A stretch of 64,000 nt of DNA from Struthio camelus (GCF_040807025.1 NC_090951.1:30441073-30505072), one strand, 5' to 3'. Shown: positions 45,926-57,125, numbered from the stretch's first letter. Numbers and translations are program-made. Notes: generated by a model not told the origin, from the sequence alone.

Positions 45926-48688
45926 ACAGGGAGGAGCTCTTGGTTCAACAATCTGGTCTGGACATGCCTAGGGCAGCCCTACAACAAGTGTCCTGCTCGG
46001 TTTCCAATCCTGCCGAGACTTACACTAGGCCTACTCACAGGTTACTACTAGGAGGGCCAACTGCTCAAACAGCTCCCCCACCAATGCACTCACATCGAGG
46101 AGCTCTTGACTCATCAATCTGGCCTGCGCACGCCTGAGGCACATAGAGAAGATGTACCCTGCTTGGCTTCCTCCCGTGCCGAAACCTACACCAGGCCTAC
46201 TCACAGCTTAGTACTAGGAGGGCCAGCCTGCTCAAACTGTTCCTCTTCAAAGCAGGACTTACAGGGAGGAGCTCTTGGCTCACCAGTCTGGCCTTGACAT
46301 GCCTAGGGCAGCCCCACAAGTAGTGCCCTGCTCAGCTTCCTCCCCTGCTGAAACTTAGACCAGGCCTGCTCACAGCTTACAACTAGGAGAGGCAAATGCT
46401 CAAACTGCTCCCACACCAACTAGCCCTCACAGGGAGAAGCAATAGGCTCTCCAATCTGGCCTTGACTTTCCTAGGGTAATCATGCAAGTGCCCTGCTCTG
46501 CTTCTTCCCCTGCTGAAACTTACACCCAACCTACTCACACCTTACTAATAGGGCCACCCTGCTCAAACAGTTCCACCACAAACCAAGACTCACAGGGAGG
46601 AACTCTTGACTCGCCACTCTGGCCATGCCATTCCTCATCCATACCAGAAGTGTCCTACTTGGCTTCTGCCCTCCTGAAAATTATAGCGGGCCTAGTCACA
46701 TCTTACTACTAGGAGGGCCACCCTGCTCAAACTGCTCCTCCACCAACTAGCACACTTTGGGAGAAGCCACTGGCTCTCCAATCTGGCCTGGGCATTCCTT
46801 GGTAGCACCAGAAGAAGTGCCCTGCTTGGCTTCCTTCCCTGCCCAAACTTACACCAGGCCTACTCACAGCTTACAACTAGGATGGCCACCCTGCTCAAAC
46901 TGTTCCTCTACCATCAGGACTCACAAGGAGGAGCTCCTGAGTCACCAATCTGGCCTTGGCATGCCTAAGGCAAGTACAGATGAAGTGCCCTGCTCAGCTT
47001 CTTCCCCTGCCGAGACTTACACCATGCTTACTCCAAGCTTACTACTTGGCGGGCCACCCTACTACAACGGCTCCCCCACCAACCAATGCCCATGGGTTGC
47101 AATTCTTTGCTCATCAATCTGGCCTTGGCATGCCCAGTGCAGCACCGTTGCAAGGGCCCTGCTCACCCTTCCTCCTCAGCTAAAACTTATACCAGACCTA
47201 CTCCCAGGTTACTACTAGGAAGGCCACCCTGCTACAATAGTTTCTCCACAAAACTGGGCCCACAGGCAAGAACACTTGACATTGCAATCTAGCCTTGATA
47301 TGGCTAGAGCAGCCCCACCACAAGTGCTCTGTTCGGCTTCCTCCTCTCCTCAAACTTACACCAGGCCTACTCACAGCTTATTACTAGGAGGGCCACCCTG
47401 CTACAAGGCCTTACACAACATTCAGTGCCCAGAAGCAAGAGGTCTCAGCACACAAATCTGGCCTGGGCATGCCTTGTGTAGCCCCAGAAGCACTCATCTC
47501 GGCTTCCTACCCTGGTGAGACTTATACCAGGCCTACTCACAGCTTACTACTAGGAGGGCCACCCTGCTACCACAGCTCCCCCCACCAACCAGGGCCCACA
47601 GGCAAGAACACCTGACATTCCATTCTGGCCTGTGCATGCCTTGGGCTGCCCCACACCCACTTCCCAGCTCACCTTCCTTCTTTGCCAAAACTTTCCCCAG
47701 GCCTACTCACAGCTTACTACTAGGAGGAGCACCCTGCTATCACGGCTCCCCTACCATCCAGGGCCTATAGGTCAGATGTCTGCAAAGGAAAATCTGGCCT
47801 TGGCATGCCCCAGACAGCCTTAAAACAAGTGCGCTGCTCGACTTCCTCCCCTGCTGAAACTTTTACCAGGCTTACTCACAGCGTACTACTCAAAGGGACA
47901 CCCTGCTGCAAGGCCTCACCCACCATCCAGGCCTTCAAGGCAAGAGGCCTCGGCCCGCAAATCGGGCCTTGGCCTGCCTGGTGCAGCTCCACCACCAGTG
48001 CTCTGCTTGGCTTCTTCCTCTGCCAAAACTTACACCAGGCCTACCCACAGCTTACTACTAGGAGGGCCACCTTACTACCATGGCTTCTCCACCAACCAGG
48101 GCCCATAGGTCAGAGGTCTTGAAATGAAAATGTGACCTTGGCATGCTCAGGGTAGCCTTACAACAAGTGCACTATTCAGATTCCTCTCCTGCTGAAACTT
48201 ACACCAGGCCTACTCACAGCTTACTACTAGGTGGTCCACACTGCTACAATGGCTTCCCCACCAAGAAGGTCCCACAGGCAAGAGCTCTTGGCATGCAAAT
48301 CTGGCTTCTGTGTTCCTTGTGCAGCCCCACAGCAAGTGGTCATCTCACCTTCCTCCCCTGTCAAGACTTACACCAGGCCATCTCACAGCTTACTACTAGG
48401 ACGGCCATCTTGCTACCATGGTTCCCCCACCAACCTGGGCCCATCAGTTAGAGGTCTTGAAATGAAAATGTGGCCTTAGCATGCCCAGGACAGCCTTACA
48501 ACAAGTGCATTGTAAAGATTCACCTCCTGCTAAATCTTTCCCCAGGCCTACTTACAGCTTACTACTAGGTGGGCCACTCTGCTACAATGGGCTTTCCCAC
48601 CATTCAGAGCTCACAAACAAGAGGCCTCAACAGTCCAATATGGCTTTGGCATGCCTAGTGCAGCCCCAAAACAAGTGCCCTGCTCAGC
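45926..48688 (+). repeat. ~168-bp tandem satellite array, forward block (about 16 copies)
   Basis: Monomers repeat every 163-170 bases. The phase marker GGAGCTCTTGGCTCA starts near 45932, 46098, 46267 and so on; a second marker, CTCACAGCTTACTACTAGGAGGGCC, abbreviated here as the TACTACTAGGAGGGCC box, recurs about 16 times. Other constant words are CAATCTGGCCTTGGCATGCC and ACACCAGGCCTACTCACAG. Copies differ by roughly 10-25 percent by eye. One frame is stop-poor, giving chance ORFs up to 153 codons with repeated ETYTRPTHSLLLGG, but the frame shifts between monomers, so this is not a gene. Confidence 0.92.
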
Positions 48689-49735
48689 CCTGCTAGTAGT
48701 AACCTGTGAGTAGGCTTAGCATAAGTTTCGACAAGGGAGGAAGCCGAGCAGGGCACTTCTTCTGGGCCAGCCTTAGGCATACCAAGGCCATATTGGTGAT
48801 TCAAGAGCTCCTCCTTGTGAGGACTAGTTGGTGGGGGAGCTGTTTGAGAAGGGTGGCCCTGCTGCTCGTAAGGAGTGAGTAGGCCTGGTGCAAATTTCGA
48901 TGGGGGAGAAAGTCGAGCTGGGCACTTTTTCCAGTGCTACCCTAAACATGCCAAGGCCAGTTTAGTGAATCAAGAGCTCCTCCCTGTGAGTGTTAGTTGG
49001 TGGGTGAGCCGTTAGTTGGTGTAGGAGTTGTTTGAGCAGGATGGCCCTTCTAGTAGAAAGCGGTGAGTAGGCCTGCTGTAAGTGTCAGCAGGGGTGTAAG
49101 CCCAGCTGGGCACTTGTGGTCCTCCCCGATGTATGACAAGGCCAAACTGGTGAGTCAAATGCTCCTCCTGGTGATCCCTGGTTGGTAGAAGAGCCATTTC
49201 AGCATGGCGGCCATGTCTAGTAGTAAGCTGCGAGTAGCCCTGGTATAAGTTTCTACAGGGGAGCAAGTCGAGCAGGGAACATCTTTTAGAGCTGCCATAC
49301 TCATGTTTAGGCCAGATTGGCGAGTCCAGACCTCCTCCCTGTGAGCGTTAGTAGATGGGGGAAGCGTTTGAACAGGTAGGCCCTGTTAGTAGTAAGCTGT
49401 GAGCAGGCCTGGAACAAGTTTCTGCAGGGGAAGAAGGCAAGCAGGGACCTCTTCTGGTGCTGCCTTAGGCATGCCCAGGCCAGATTGGTGAGTCAGGGTG
49501 GTGCAGGGGAAGAAGGCAAGCAGGAACCTCTTCTGGTGCTGCCTTAGGCATGCCCAGGCCAGATTGGTGAGTCAAGAGCTCCTCCTTGTGACCCCTGGCT
49601 TGTGCAGGAACCATTTGAGCAGGATGGCCCTGCTAGTAGAAAGCTGTGAGTAGGCCTGCTGTAATTTTTGGCAGGGAGGAAGCCAAGAAGGGCACTTGTG
49701 GGGTTGTCCTGGGCATTCCCAGGCTGTTTTGGCCT
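48689..49735 (-). repeat. ~168-bp satellite array, inverted block (about 6 copies)
   Basis: From about 48689 the same monomer runs on the other strand. The markers now read GGCCCTGCTAGTAGTAAGC (about 48689, 48854, 49041, 49209, 49377 and 49625) and GAGTAGGCCTG. Copies are more diverged than in the forward block, and one monomer contains a 79-bp internal duplication (49424 and 49503). The switch occurs within a single monomer, creating a head-to-head inverted junction. Confidence 0.9.
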
Positions 49736-51199
49736 CTTTGCAGGTGTTGAAGCATGGTCTGGTAGTCGAAGGAGCGGTGTCAAGAGCCGGGAGCTCTGCA
49801 GAGATCTGCGGCTAGCCATGGAGGACAAGCTCTGACTTGGAGCGTGGTCACAGCTAATTCTTTGGGCTGCACTGTATGTGATCCGGCCTAGGAGGCTGAA
49901 GGTGGTTGTCCCTAGGTGGTTACTGGTGTCACTGGCTCTGGATGTTGGCCTATGGAGCTGAAAGGACCAATAATATCGATTGTTTGTAATGGAAATGAAT
50001 TAGTGCTTGCGATGTTTCAGGTAGGTTCAGTGCAAGTGCAGCTTAGTGCAGTCCTGTGGAGTGATTCTTGCACAAGGTGATGGTTGAATGGTGGCTAAAA
50101 CCAAGCCTATAAACAGCCACTGCAACATGAATCTGGTGCATGTCTTCATGTTCAGCTGCACTTCTAAATGAAGGGCAAACTTAAGCTGTAGACAAAACAC
50201 CTTGGCTTCTCTTTACTGTTCTCGTGCTTATGTGTGCTTTGGTGTTTCTTTTTTAAAGCTAATGGTTTGGAGTTTTTCCCTTAAGGTTTATTGTTTAGTT
50301 TGTTGTTGAGGGTTTCTCACTCAGGTTATGGTTTATTACTTTATGCTGTGTGGCTTAGTATTGATGAGTCAGCATTTACAGTTTGCTAACTTAGGCATCA
50401 GGGAGCAGGATTTAAAATCCAACCTCATCCATAAATTTTAAAGTCTCAGCAACCATTTGGGTTCCAAAATTTACAGTTTGTCACTTAGCGTTCGGGGCTT
50501 ATGCGTCACTGATAAATGACAAGGGCCAAATGCTTAGATAATAAAGTGTAAGCCCTGAAGCCTAAGCAGCAGGCTGCAAACCATTCTTTGGGGTTTGTAA
50601 CCTTCCCCTGTCCCCAGTGTTCAGCTCTGTGCACTGATCCCACATCAGCATTTGATATGGTGCAGGCCCATCACACTGAGTGTGGCAATGTCACTGGTGA
50701 GACAAGAGCTATGAAAGTGTCTTGTAGGGTTGAAGTCTGGGGTAAGGCAAAAGTGCAGATGGGTGAGATCAGAGATGAGGCAATTTCCTATCACCCATCA
50801 GCTGAATTGTATCCCTAGAGGAAAAAGTGGAGGGGGTAGGCTGTCAGCTACTTGGACACCTGCCACATCAAGGGCAGCAACAGGAGCTGACCCTTCCCCA
50901 ACGGACCGACGAACGCTGGTGTGGTGATGACTCTTCAGGTGTCACAGGGTAAGGGGAAGCATGCGGGCACTGCGCTTCATGGCAGACTCGCTCCCAGCTG
51001 TTGTTTCTATGCAGTAAAACAGTAAACAGTTGCTTTATCCTTTGCACTCACATCTGTGGTTCCTGCCGTCACTTTGCCTAAAGATGATGCCCAGGGGAGT
51101 AGGTTACACACTGTGTCTGGGGTTGGGAGCTCGTCCCCAAGTCCCTTGTACTTTGGAATGGCGGTTCCTGGGAAACCTAGTGCTATTCACAGGGCTGTG
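49736..51199. other. Repeat-flanking sequence, no gene recognised
   Basis: Follows the inverted satellite. Around 50.2-50.55 kb it is T/G-rich with loosely recurring GGTTTA/TTTAG-like words that could be a very degenerate repeat. I see no exon with splice sites and recognisable coding content. Confidence 0.4.
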
Positions 51200-51870
51200 G
51201 GGAATTTTCCTTGCTTTGCCTGGACCCTCGAGGCACTTGGTGGTGTTTCCGGTTAACCTTGGGACTGCCAGGGCCCCTCCAGGGCTGTATGAGGTCCCCA
51301 GACTGCTCCCAGATTTGCTTTCAGCACTCTGCAATGTCCCTCGTGTGCCTGGTGCTGGCAGACAGTTTCCGTGGGAATAAGAGGAGCCTGCAGACACCTT
51401 CCTATCAGGTGCATTGATCCTTGTGACATGTCTTGCCACCCTTTGGATGTGCAGGAAGGCTGTTTGTTTGTATTTTGGTTTGCCCCAGAGCCCTGCATTT
51501 GCCCTCTGATGTCCTCAGAACCCCTCAATTCACAGTCTGAGGTGCCCCCAAGTCCTCCTGAGTGCCTTTCAGTGTGCCCCGGCGCCCTGTGTTTGTTTTG
51601 CGGCATGCCACAATGTTCTCTGTTTAGCTTTCTCCTCTGTCCCAGAGTTTTCTGAGTGCTTTTTGGTGTGCCTCAGGGCCCTCCCTTTGCCTTTTGGTGC
51701 CCTCCTCCCCAGAGTCATTCTGTTCAGTCTATCATCGCCCAGTAATTTTCTTTTTTTAAAAGTGTTTGTTGCACCCAGAGCTCTTGTTTTGTTCTCTTGT
51801 CCCCTGAATACTCTCTTTTCCTTTCTGTACACCTCCAGGGCTCTCCCTTCAGCTTTCAGCAAGCAATTCT
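51200..51870. repeat. Degenerate T/C-rich repeat field, left of the CpG island
   Basis: Short words such as GCCCTNNNTTTGCC, CCTCAGAACCCCTC and TTTTGGTGTGCC recur irregularly, with strong T/C richness. The style resembles the field at 53160-53960 on the other side of the CpG island, although unit length is not clean here. Confidence 0.5.
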
Positions 51871-52389
51871 CAGGAGCTGGGGTGCCTCTGCTGCCCTGGC
51901 AGCCCCAGCTGTCCCTGATGGGGCCAATGGCCATTCCCTGCCTTTGGTTACTGATGGGCTGCAGCTGTGGGCCCCAAGGCTGGAACAAGCCCCAGGTGAC
52001 TGGGGGGGGGGCAGGACAAACCCCAGGTGGGGCTGGGGGCACTGATGGCAACAGCAGGCGTGCTCAGGGAAGCTCATGCAGGGACTGGTCTGGGACAACA
52101 GAGCTGCCACTGAGAACCACATGCTGTGACTGGCACTGCAGCTGCACCGTGGAGGAAGTTAGCAGGGCCATGGGGGATCTGGGCTCAGGGCTGCGGGTCC
52201 CCCATGCACCAGGGGTCCTGGCAGACAGGAGTGTCCTGGGCAACGTGCCACAACCAGGGTGCTCCGGGCCGAGGGAAACTACACCAGGGGTGGGATGGCA
52301 GTGCACCGAGGTGGTGGGGGCTTAGGACATGGTGGGGAAGAGCAGCGCACAGGGGCCATGGGAGGGTGGTGAGGAGGGGGGTGCACTAG
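51871..52389. other. GC-rich spacer left of the CpG island
   Basis: About 520 bases, GC-rich with long purine runs, leading into G-rich sequence at 52320-52440. ORFs on both strands are short and without family resemblance. No repeat unit is visible. Confidence 0.4.
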
Positions 52390-52719
52390 GGCTGGGGGAG
52401 GGGAGAAGGGAGGGGAGGAAGGGGGTGCGCTGGGGGAGGGGGTGGTGGTTTATTGCGTGGTCGGAGTAGCGCGGAGGGTCCTGGGTCAGATCGAGACACT
52501 GTCGGGGGGGGTCCCAGGGGAAGCGCTACGGAGGACTGCGGTGGGGGCGGGGGCAGTGTCGGAGCTGACCCAGAGCCGATCGCGACGGTGTCGGGGAGCC
52601 CCGGGCCGATGTTGGAGATCGCGGGGGCCGCGCCCCGGTTCCGCGGCGGCTTCTGCGGTGGGGACGGAACGGAACCGCCCCGCCACAGGCTCAAACCTCA
52701 CCGAGCGCTGCAGCCCGCG
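52390..52719. promoter_or_regulatory. CpG island with G-rich left margin
   Basis: A G-rich run (about 52380-52446) gives way to CpG-dense sequence (GCGTGG, TAGCGCGG, GATCGCGACGG and similar) up to the promoter-like repeat array. CpG frequency is clearly above the flanks, which suggests an unmethylated germline promoter or first-exon region. Direction is not established. I cannot assign a gene to it. Confidence 0.6.
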
Positions 52720-52975
52720 GCATGCCGGGAGCAGGAGTCTTCCGGCACTGGGCTTCCGGGCAGCTTTTTTTTTTTTCCGGACTATACAGCATCCCGGGAG
52801 ATGTAGTGTTCCGTCACTGATCTTCCGGGCGGCCATTTTAGTCTGCAAGGCATGCTGGGAAGTATAGTCTTCCAGCAGTGGCTTTCCCGGAAGCCATTTT
52901 AATCTGCAGGGCATGCCGGGAGGTGTTGCCTTCCCATACTGGGCTTCTTGGAGACCATGTTGTTCCTCTCGAGCT
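52720..52975. promoter_or_regulatory. ~61-bp tandem array of ZNF143/THAP11-, ETS- and YY1-like elements
   Basis: Four copies start at 52720, 52789, 52850 and 52911 with GCATGCYGGGA or GCATCCCGGGA. They continue as a GNNGTAGTNTTCC-type segment, then CTTCCGGG, then GCCATTTTARTCTGCA. Read in reverse, copy 2 gives ACTACATCTCCCGGGATGC, close to the ZNF143/THAP11 (SBS) consensus; CTTCCGG is an ETS core, and GCCATTTT is the YY1 core (AAAATGGC on the other strand). A decayed fifth copy lies near 53030-53060 (GGAGCTGTAG). Motif-family assignments come from consensus knowledge and were not scored. Confidence 0.65.
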
Positions 52976-53159
52976 GGTGGAAAGTGCAGTTGTCTATCAG
53001 CGAGGTTCCCACCAGGTGGCCACGTTATGCTCTGCGGCAGGCCAGGAGCTGTAGATCCAGGTGCCTGTGCCTTCTCAGCCCTGCAGCAGTGGCCCGGTGT
53101 GTCTGTTCCTTACTGGACACGTGCTACTCACATGAGAGTCCCCACAGGCCATCAGGGAC

Positions 53160-53960
53160 AGTGGAATTGATTCCCCCTCCTCCAGACATCTGTTGGCCCT
53201 CTAGGCCACTTACCATCCGTCTAGTGTGCTCTGGACTCCTCTTCCAGCCCTCTTTGTTCCCTAGAGCTGTCTTTTGGACCTGCAGTCCCTTTGGCCCCAC
53301 CTAGTCCCTTCCAAAGCCCTTGAGGCCTTTGTTGGGCCTTGGTTGTTCTGCTCGGAACCCCTCCTCAGGTCTTCCTTGTTCCCCAGTCATTTTTTGGCCA
53401 CCTGGACCCCTTACCCCCCTCTAGTGTGCTCTGCGCTCCTCTTTCAGTCTCCCTTCTGCCCCAGAGGTGTATCTTGGCCGCCTAGACCCCCAAGGACCCC
53501 TCTCGTGCACTCAGAAGCCCTCCAGAGGCCTTTGTTGGGCCCCTGAGCCCTCCTTTGGCCCTCCAGCCCTCTTTGTGGCCCTCTAGTCTACTCTAGATTA
53601 CTCTTTTGGCCTTCCTTGTTTCCCAGAACTGTATCTTGGCCCTCTAGACCGATTCAGGACCCCTGTAGTGCCCTCAGAATGCCTCGGGAGCCTTTTGTCG
53701 CACCTTGGAGCTCTGTGTTGGCCCTCCAGCCCCTTTAGCAGCCCTCGGGTTTTCCTTTTAGCCCCCTCTTTTGGCCTTCTATCTTCCCCCACAGACCTCT
53801 GATGGTCTTGTAGACTTTTTAGCACCCTTCTAGCGTGCTCTGGACTCCTTTTTCAGCTTTTCTTTTTCCCTGGAGCTGTCTTTTGACTCTTTTAATCCTT
53901 CAGGATTTTTGTAGTGTCCTCAGAACCGCTACTGAGGCCTTTCTTATGCCCCAGTGTTCT
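53160..53960. repeat. Degenerate T/C-rich tandem repeat, right of the CpG island
   Basis: A marker of the form CTCTAGTGTGCTCTGGACTC recurs near 53218, 53418, 53586 (diverged) and 53828, giving a unit of roughly 170-240 bases. Internal words such as TTGTTCCCCAGAGCTGT, TTTTGGCC and GGCCTTTGTTGGGCC repeat within it. Copies are highly diverged. No coding content is recognised. Confidence 0.7.
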
Positions 53961-54087
53961 CTGTTCATCATCTAGTGGTGATAGCAGCTTTGTTTTTCCC
54001 CTGTATCCCTTGGGAAGCTTTAATTGTTCCCCAAAGGCTTGTTTTTATTGCTATCTAGCCTTTATTGGAAATGTCTAATCTGGTCTG

Positions 54088-54442
54088 GGTTAGGGTTAGA
54101 GGGTTACGGTTAGGTTAGGGTTAGGGTTTAGCATCAGGGTTAGGGTTTAGGGTTAGGGTTCGGTTAGGGTTAGAGTTTAGGGTTAGGATTAGGGGTTAGG
54201 GTTAGGTTAGGGTAAGGGTTACGGTTAGGGTTTAGGGTTAGGGTTAGAGCCATTTGGGGTTAGGGTTAGGTTAGGGTTAGGGGTTAGGGTTAGGTTAGGG
54301 TTAGAGCCATTTAGGGTTAAGGTTTAGGGTTAGGGATAGGGTTGGGTTAAGGTTAGGGTTAGGGGTTAGGGTTAGGGACAGGGTTGGGTTAAGGTTAGGG
54401 TTAAAGGTTAGGGTTAGGGTTCGGTTTAGGTTTAGTGTTAGT
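54088..54442 (+). repeat. Interstitial telomere-like (TTAGGG) tract
   Basis: About 350 bases dominated by GGTTAGGG units, with variants GTTAGG, GGTTTAGGG, GGTTACGG and GGTTGGGTTAAG. The G-rich strand is the + strand throughout. Two copies of a GAGCCATTT interruption at about 54247 and 54304 show that the tract has expanded in larger blocks. The degeneracy indicates an old interstitial tract, not a functional chromosome end. Confidence 0.93.
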
Positions 54443-57125
54443 GCGGGCTGCCCGCACTGACTGCTCAGGCCCGAGTTTTCCACGTTCTCCCCGAGTGGCA
54501 CTGCTCGTAAGTAAAGCAGGGAACTATGTGATTCATGGTAGCTCTAGGCAGAAAAGCTCCACAGGTCTTTGTCTCCCCTCTACAACGATTAATACTGAGC
54601 CGTCCAAGCCTGTTCCTTCACCCCTCTTCTCCAGTTCTCACCTGTTTGCACTGCTGTGGCTTGGTTGCCTGTAGGCCATTAGTGCACAGTCTGTGGCGCC
54701 TTGGAGCACCAAATACTGCATCGTGGAGGCGGATGAGGAGCCCCAGTCGGAGAGGCAACCCTACCCGCAAACCATTGCCTCTTGCTGACCAGAACGGACC
54801 AGGAATGCCCGTTTTTCTGAAATCTCTGTTGAACTAAAACTTGGACCTGAGCCTTCCAAATGCTCAGCGGCCCTTTCTCAAGAACACTTTGGCCACAGAG
54901 CGGGACCCTGTTCAGCCCTGGAACTCTCGGCAGCCAGGAAAGAGGGCGCAGAGTAGTGACATGGTGTCAGCCAGCAACTTCTCTCCCGCCCAGCTTCTCT
55001 CTGTGCCTTGCTGGCCAGAGAACCCCAGCAACCTCTGGGAAATGCGCCTTTCCCTCTGTTCCTGCGTGACAATGTTGCCTTGCCAATCCTTTACCTTGAA
55101 GGACTGGAGACTGCTGCTTGAGGCCAGCCACTCCCTGTGAGAAGGAACTGTTGCGAGTTGCGTTTCCTGGTTCCTCTTGTTCCCCCAGGGGAGACGTGTG
55201 CTTTGCTGTGGCGGGAAACTTCCTGCAGCAATGCCACTCGTGTATCTGCGTGTCAGAAGCTGTGCCTCTGTTTCTGCAGCTGTGTCTTGAAGAGGGGTCA
55301 GACACATGGCCACTTTCTTTGTCCCCCTGCTGGCACCACTGCTGCTCCCAGCACAGTGGCCTCACAGTCCTCGGCCCCATCCACTTCATGGAGGGAGCTG
55401 GAGACCATTTGGGAAGGTCAATGCTGTCCACACTCCAGTGCTGAATAGCACTGCAGCGCGCCATGCAGCCCTTTCTATTCGGAAAGGCAAATGGATGTTC
55501 ACCTCTGAAATAGCACTCTCTACCATACACACGTTCCTCCAAAGCTGTCTTGCTAGAACCATGCTCTCTCTAATAAACTCTGAAAACGTAAAAACCTTAG
55601 GATTCTCTTAGGACACTGTCGGGCAAGTACTGTGATTCCTCAGATGCTGACGCCGGCCACTTGGACTGTGTGGCAGTTAAACAGCCTGCCCGAGCTTCCC
55701 AGGCCAGCAGAAGTGTACCAAAGGCTCCGGTCCCTACACGCCGAGAGCAGCGCTGTGTCGCGAAGGGAAGTTGTCACTGCAGGCTTGGGAAGGGGTTGTC
55801 AGGCGGGAGAGGGGAAAGGCAGCATGAGCCCTGGGAGAGGCTGCCGCCCGCCACGTGGCACCACGGTCCTTGGGTGGGAAGGGCAGGCTGATGTCATCTG
55901 GCCTTGTCTGGAAGGAGCCTTGGAGCAGGAAGGCTCTTGCCTTGCCATGAAGCCCAGAGCCCCCCTCCCCATCCCCCGCTAACAGTGTGTGCAGAAGAGG
56001 AGAGGAAGGTGACGTCCCCTCAGCCCAAGACACCACGGGCTCACAGCCACAGGGGCAGCTGTTACTTTGGCACCTCTACCTCAGCCAACCCTTCAGCGGT
56101 CACAGAAAGACCCTCTGTCTCCGTAGCAGCGAGCTGCTGCCCCTGTGCTCCTCAGCATCCTGGTGAGAACGAGACAGCAAGGGGATGTGAAGCTGCAGAG
56201 GTGATTCGTGGCCCCCCAGTCTCTCGGTCGCCACTGCTCCCAGCAGAAAGAGGGAAGAGCCCAAGAGCTGGTGACGCAGAAGCTGTACGGGCTGGAAAAG
56301 CTGGTGCTTGCCCTGCACGACCTGACTGATGCAGAAGGCCGAGCAGAAGCAGCTGCAGCCCTGGCTGTCTCTGAGGTTGTCGAGAGGCGCTGCCATGAAG
56401 CTCAGCACGCTTCTTGGGCGCCCAGAGTCACAGCCAGAGCAGCCTCCGCCTCCAATTGCAGCTGGGCGACAGAGGCACTTTCGCTCGGAGGAACAACACT
56501 TTGTTCAGGCTGTCCAAGAGCTGGGGGCAGCGCTTCCTTCTTCTCTGGCATGGCCTTCATGGAAGCAGGTGGCGTGCGAGGGCGAGGTGCTTCCGCACAG
56601 TCGGGCTCTGCAGTCCCTGTGCCTGAATGGGCAACAGCGTTTGGAGGTGCTGGAGGCGCTGGCCCCATGGAGCTGAGGCTGCCGCAGCCCCAGCTCCCAG
56701 CTCCCAGCTCCAGGCAGCAGCCAGGCTGAGCAGCTAGAGGCACGCACGCACAAAATGCGCCCACACCTATACACGGCCCGTCTCCACGTGGCTGGCCCCA
56801 CAGATAAACACACACTTGGCTCAGGTGCCCTGGTCCACCCAGGAGCTAACTCGCACACCCTCACTCTCTCCAGTCTCCGGCCCACACGGCCACCTCGAGG
56901 CCATCATCAAAGCTTCTTAGCCTACTCGCTGGCCGGGCTGCCTTGAAATTTGCTAGCAATCACACCCTGGCAAGCTGCCCCTCATGCGCTCCAGGGGCTG
57001 CGCCAGAGACGCACGGGGACCCTGGCCCCCGGTGTGACTCCCGTGGCTGGCACGTGCCCCTCCGTCCACACGCAGGCACACACAACAGAGAGTCTCCTCA
57101 CCCAGGAAACTAGTTAGAAAGAGCG
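54443..57125. other. Region right of the telomeric tract, weak coding hints only
   Basis: Coding-like pieces are present but not resolvable. These are a + strand stretch near 54690-54777 ending in a stop (a VEADEEPQSERQPYPQ frame), a canonical AATAAA at 55572-55577, a 191-codon minus-strand frame (54967-55542), and two overlapping + frames at 56208-56729 (a QKLYGLEKLVLALHDL frame) and 56329-56676 (a SEEQHFVQAVQELGA frame). None has a family I recognise, and splice phases could not be chained. Treat these as candidates for transcript mapping only. Confidence 0.3.

Noticed and set aside
46757-47218. 153-codon ORF and neighbours with a recurring ETYTRPTHSLLLGG motif
   Set aside because: It lies inside the ~168-bp satellite. 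One monomer frame is stop-poor and the period is near a multiple of three, but the frame changes between monomers and there is no start or splice context.
45926-49735. CRISPR-like array of regularly spaced repeats
   Set aside because: Units are about 168 bases with similarity along their whole length and no repeat/spacer alternation, in a vertebrate sequence. It is a satellite.
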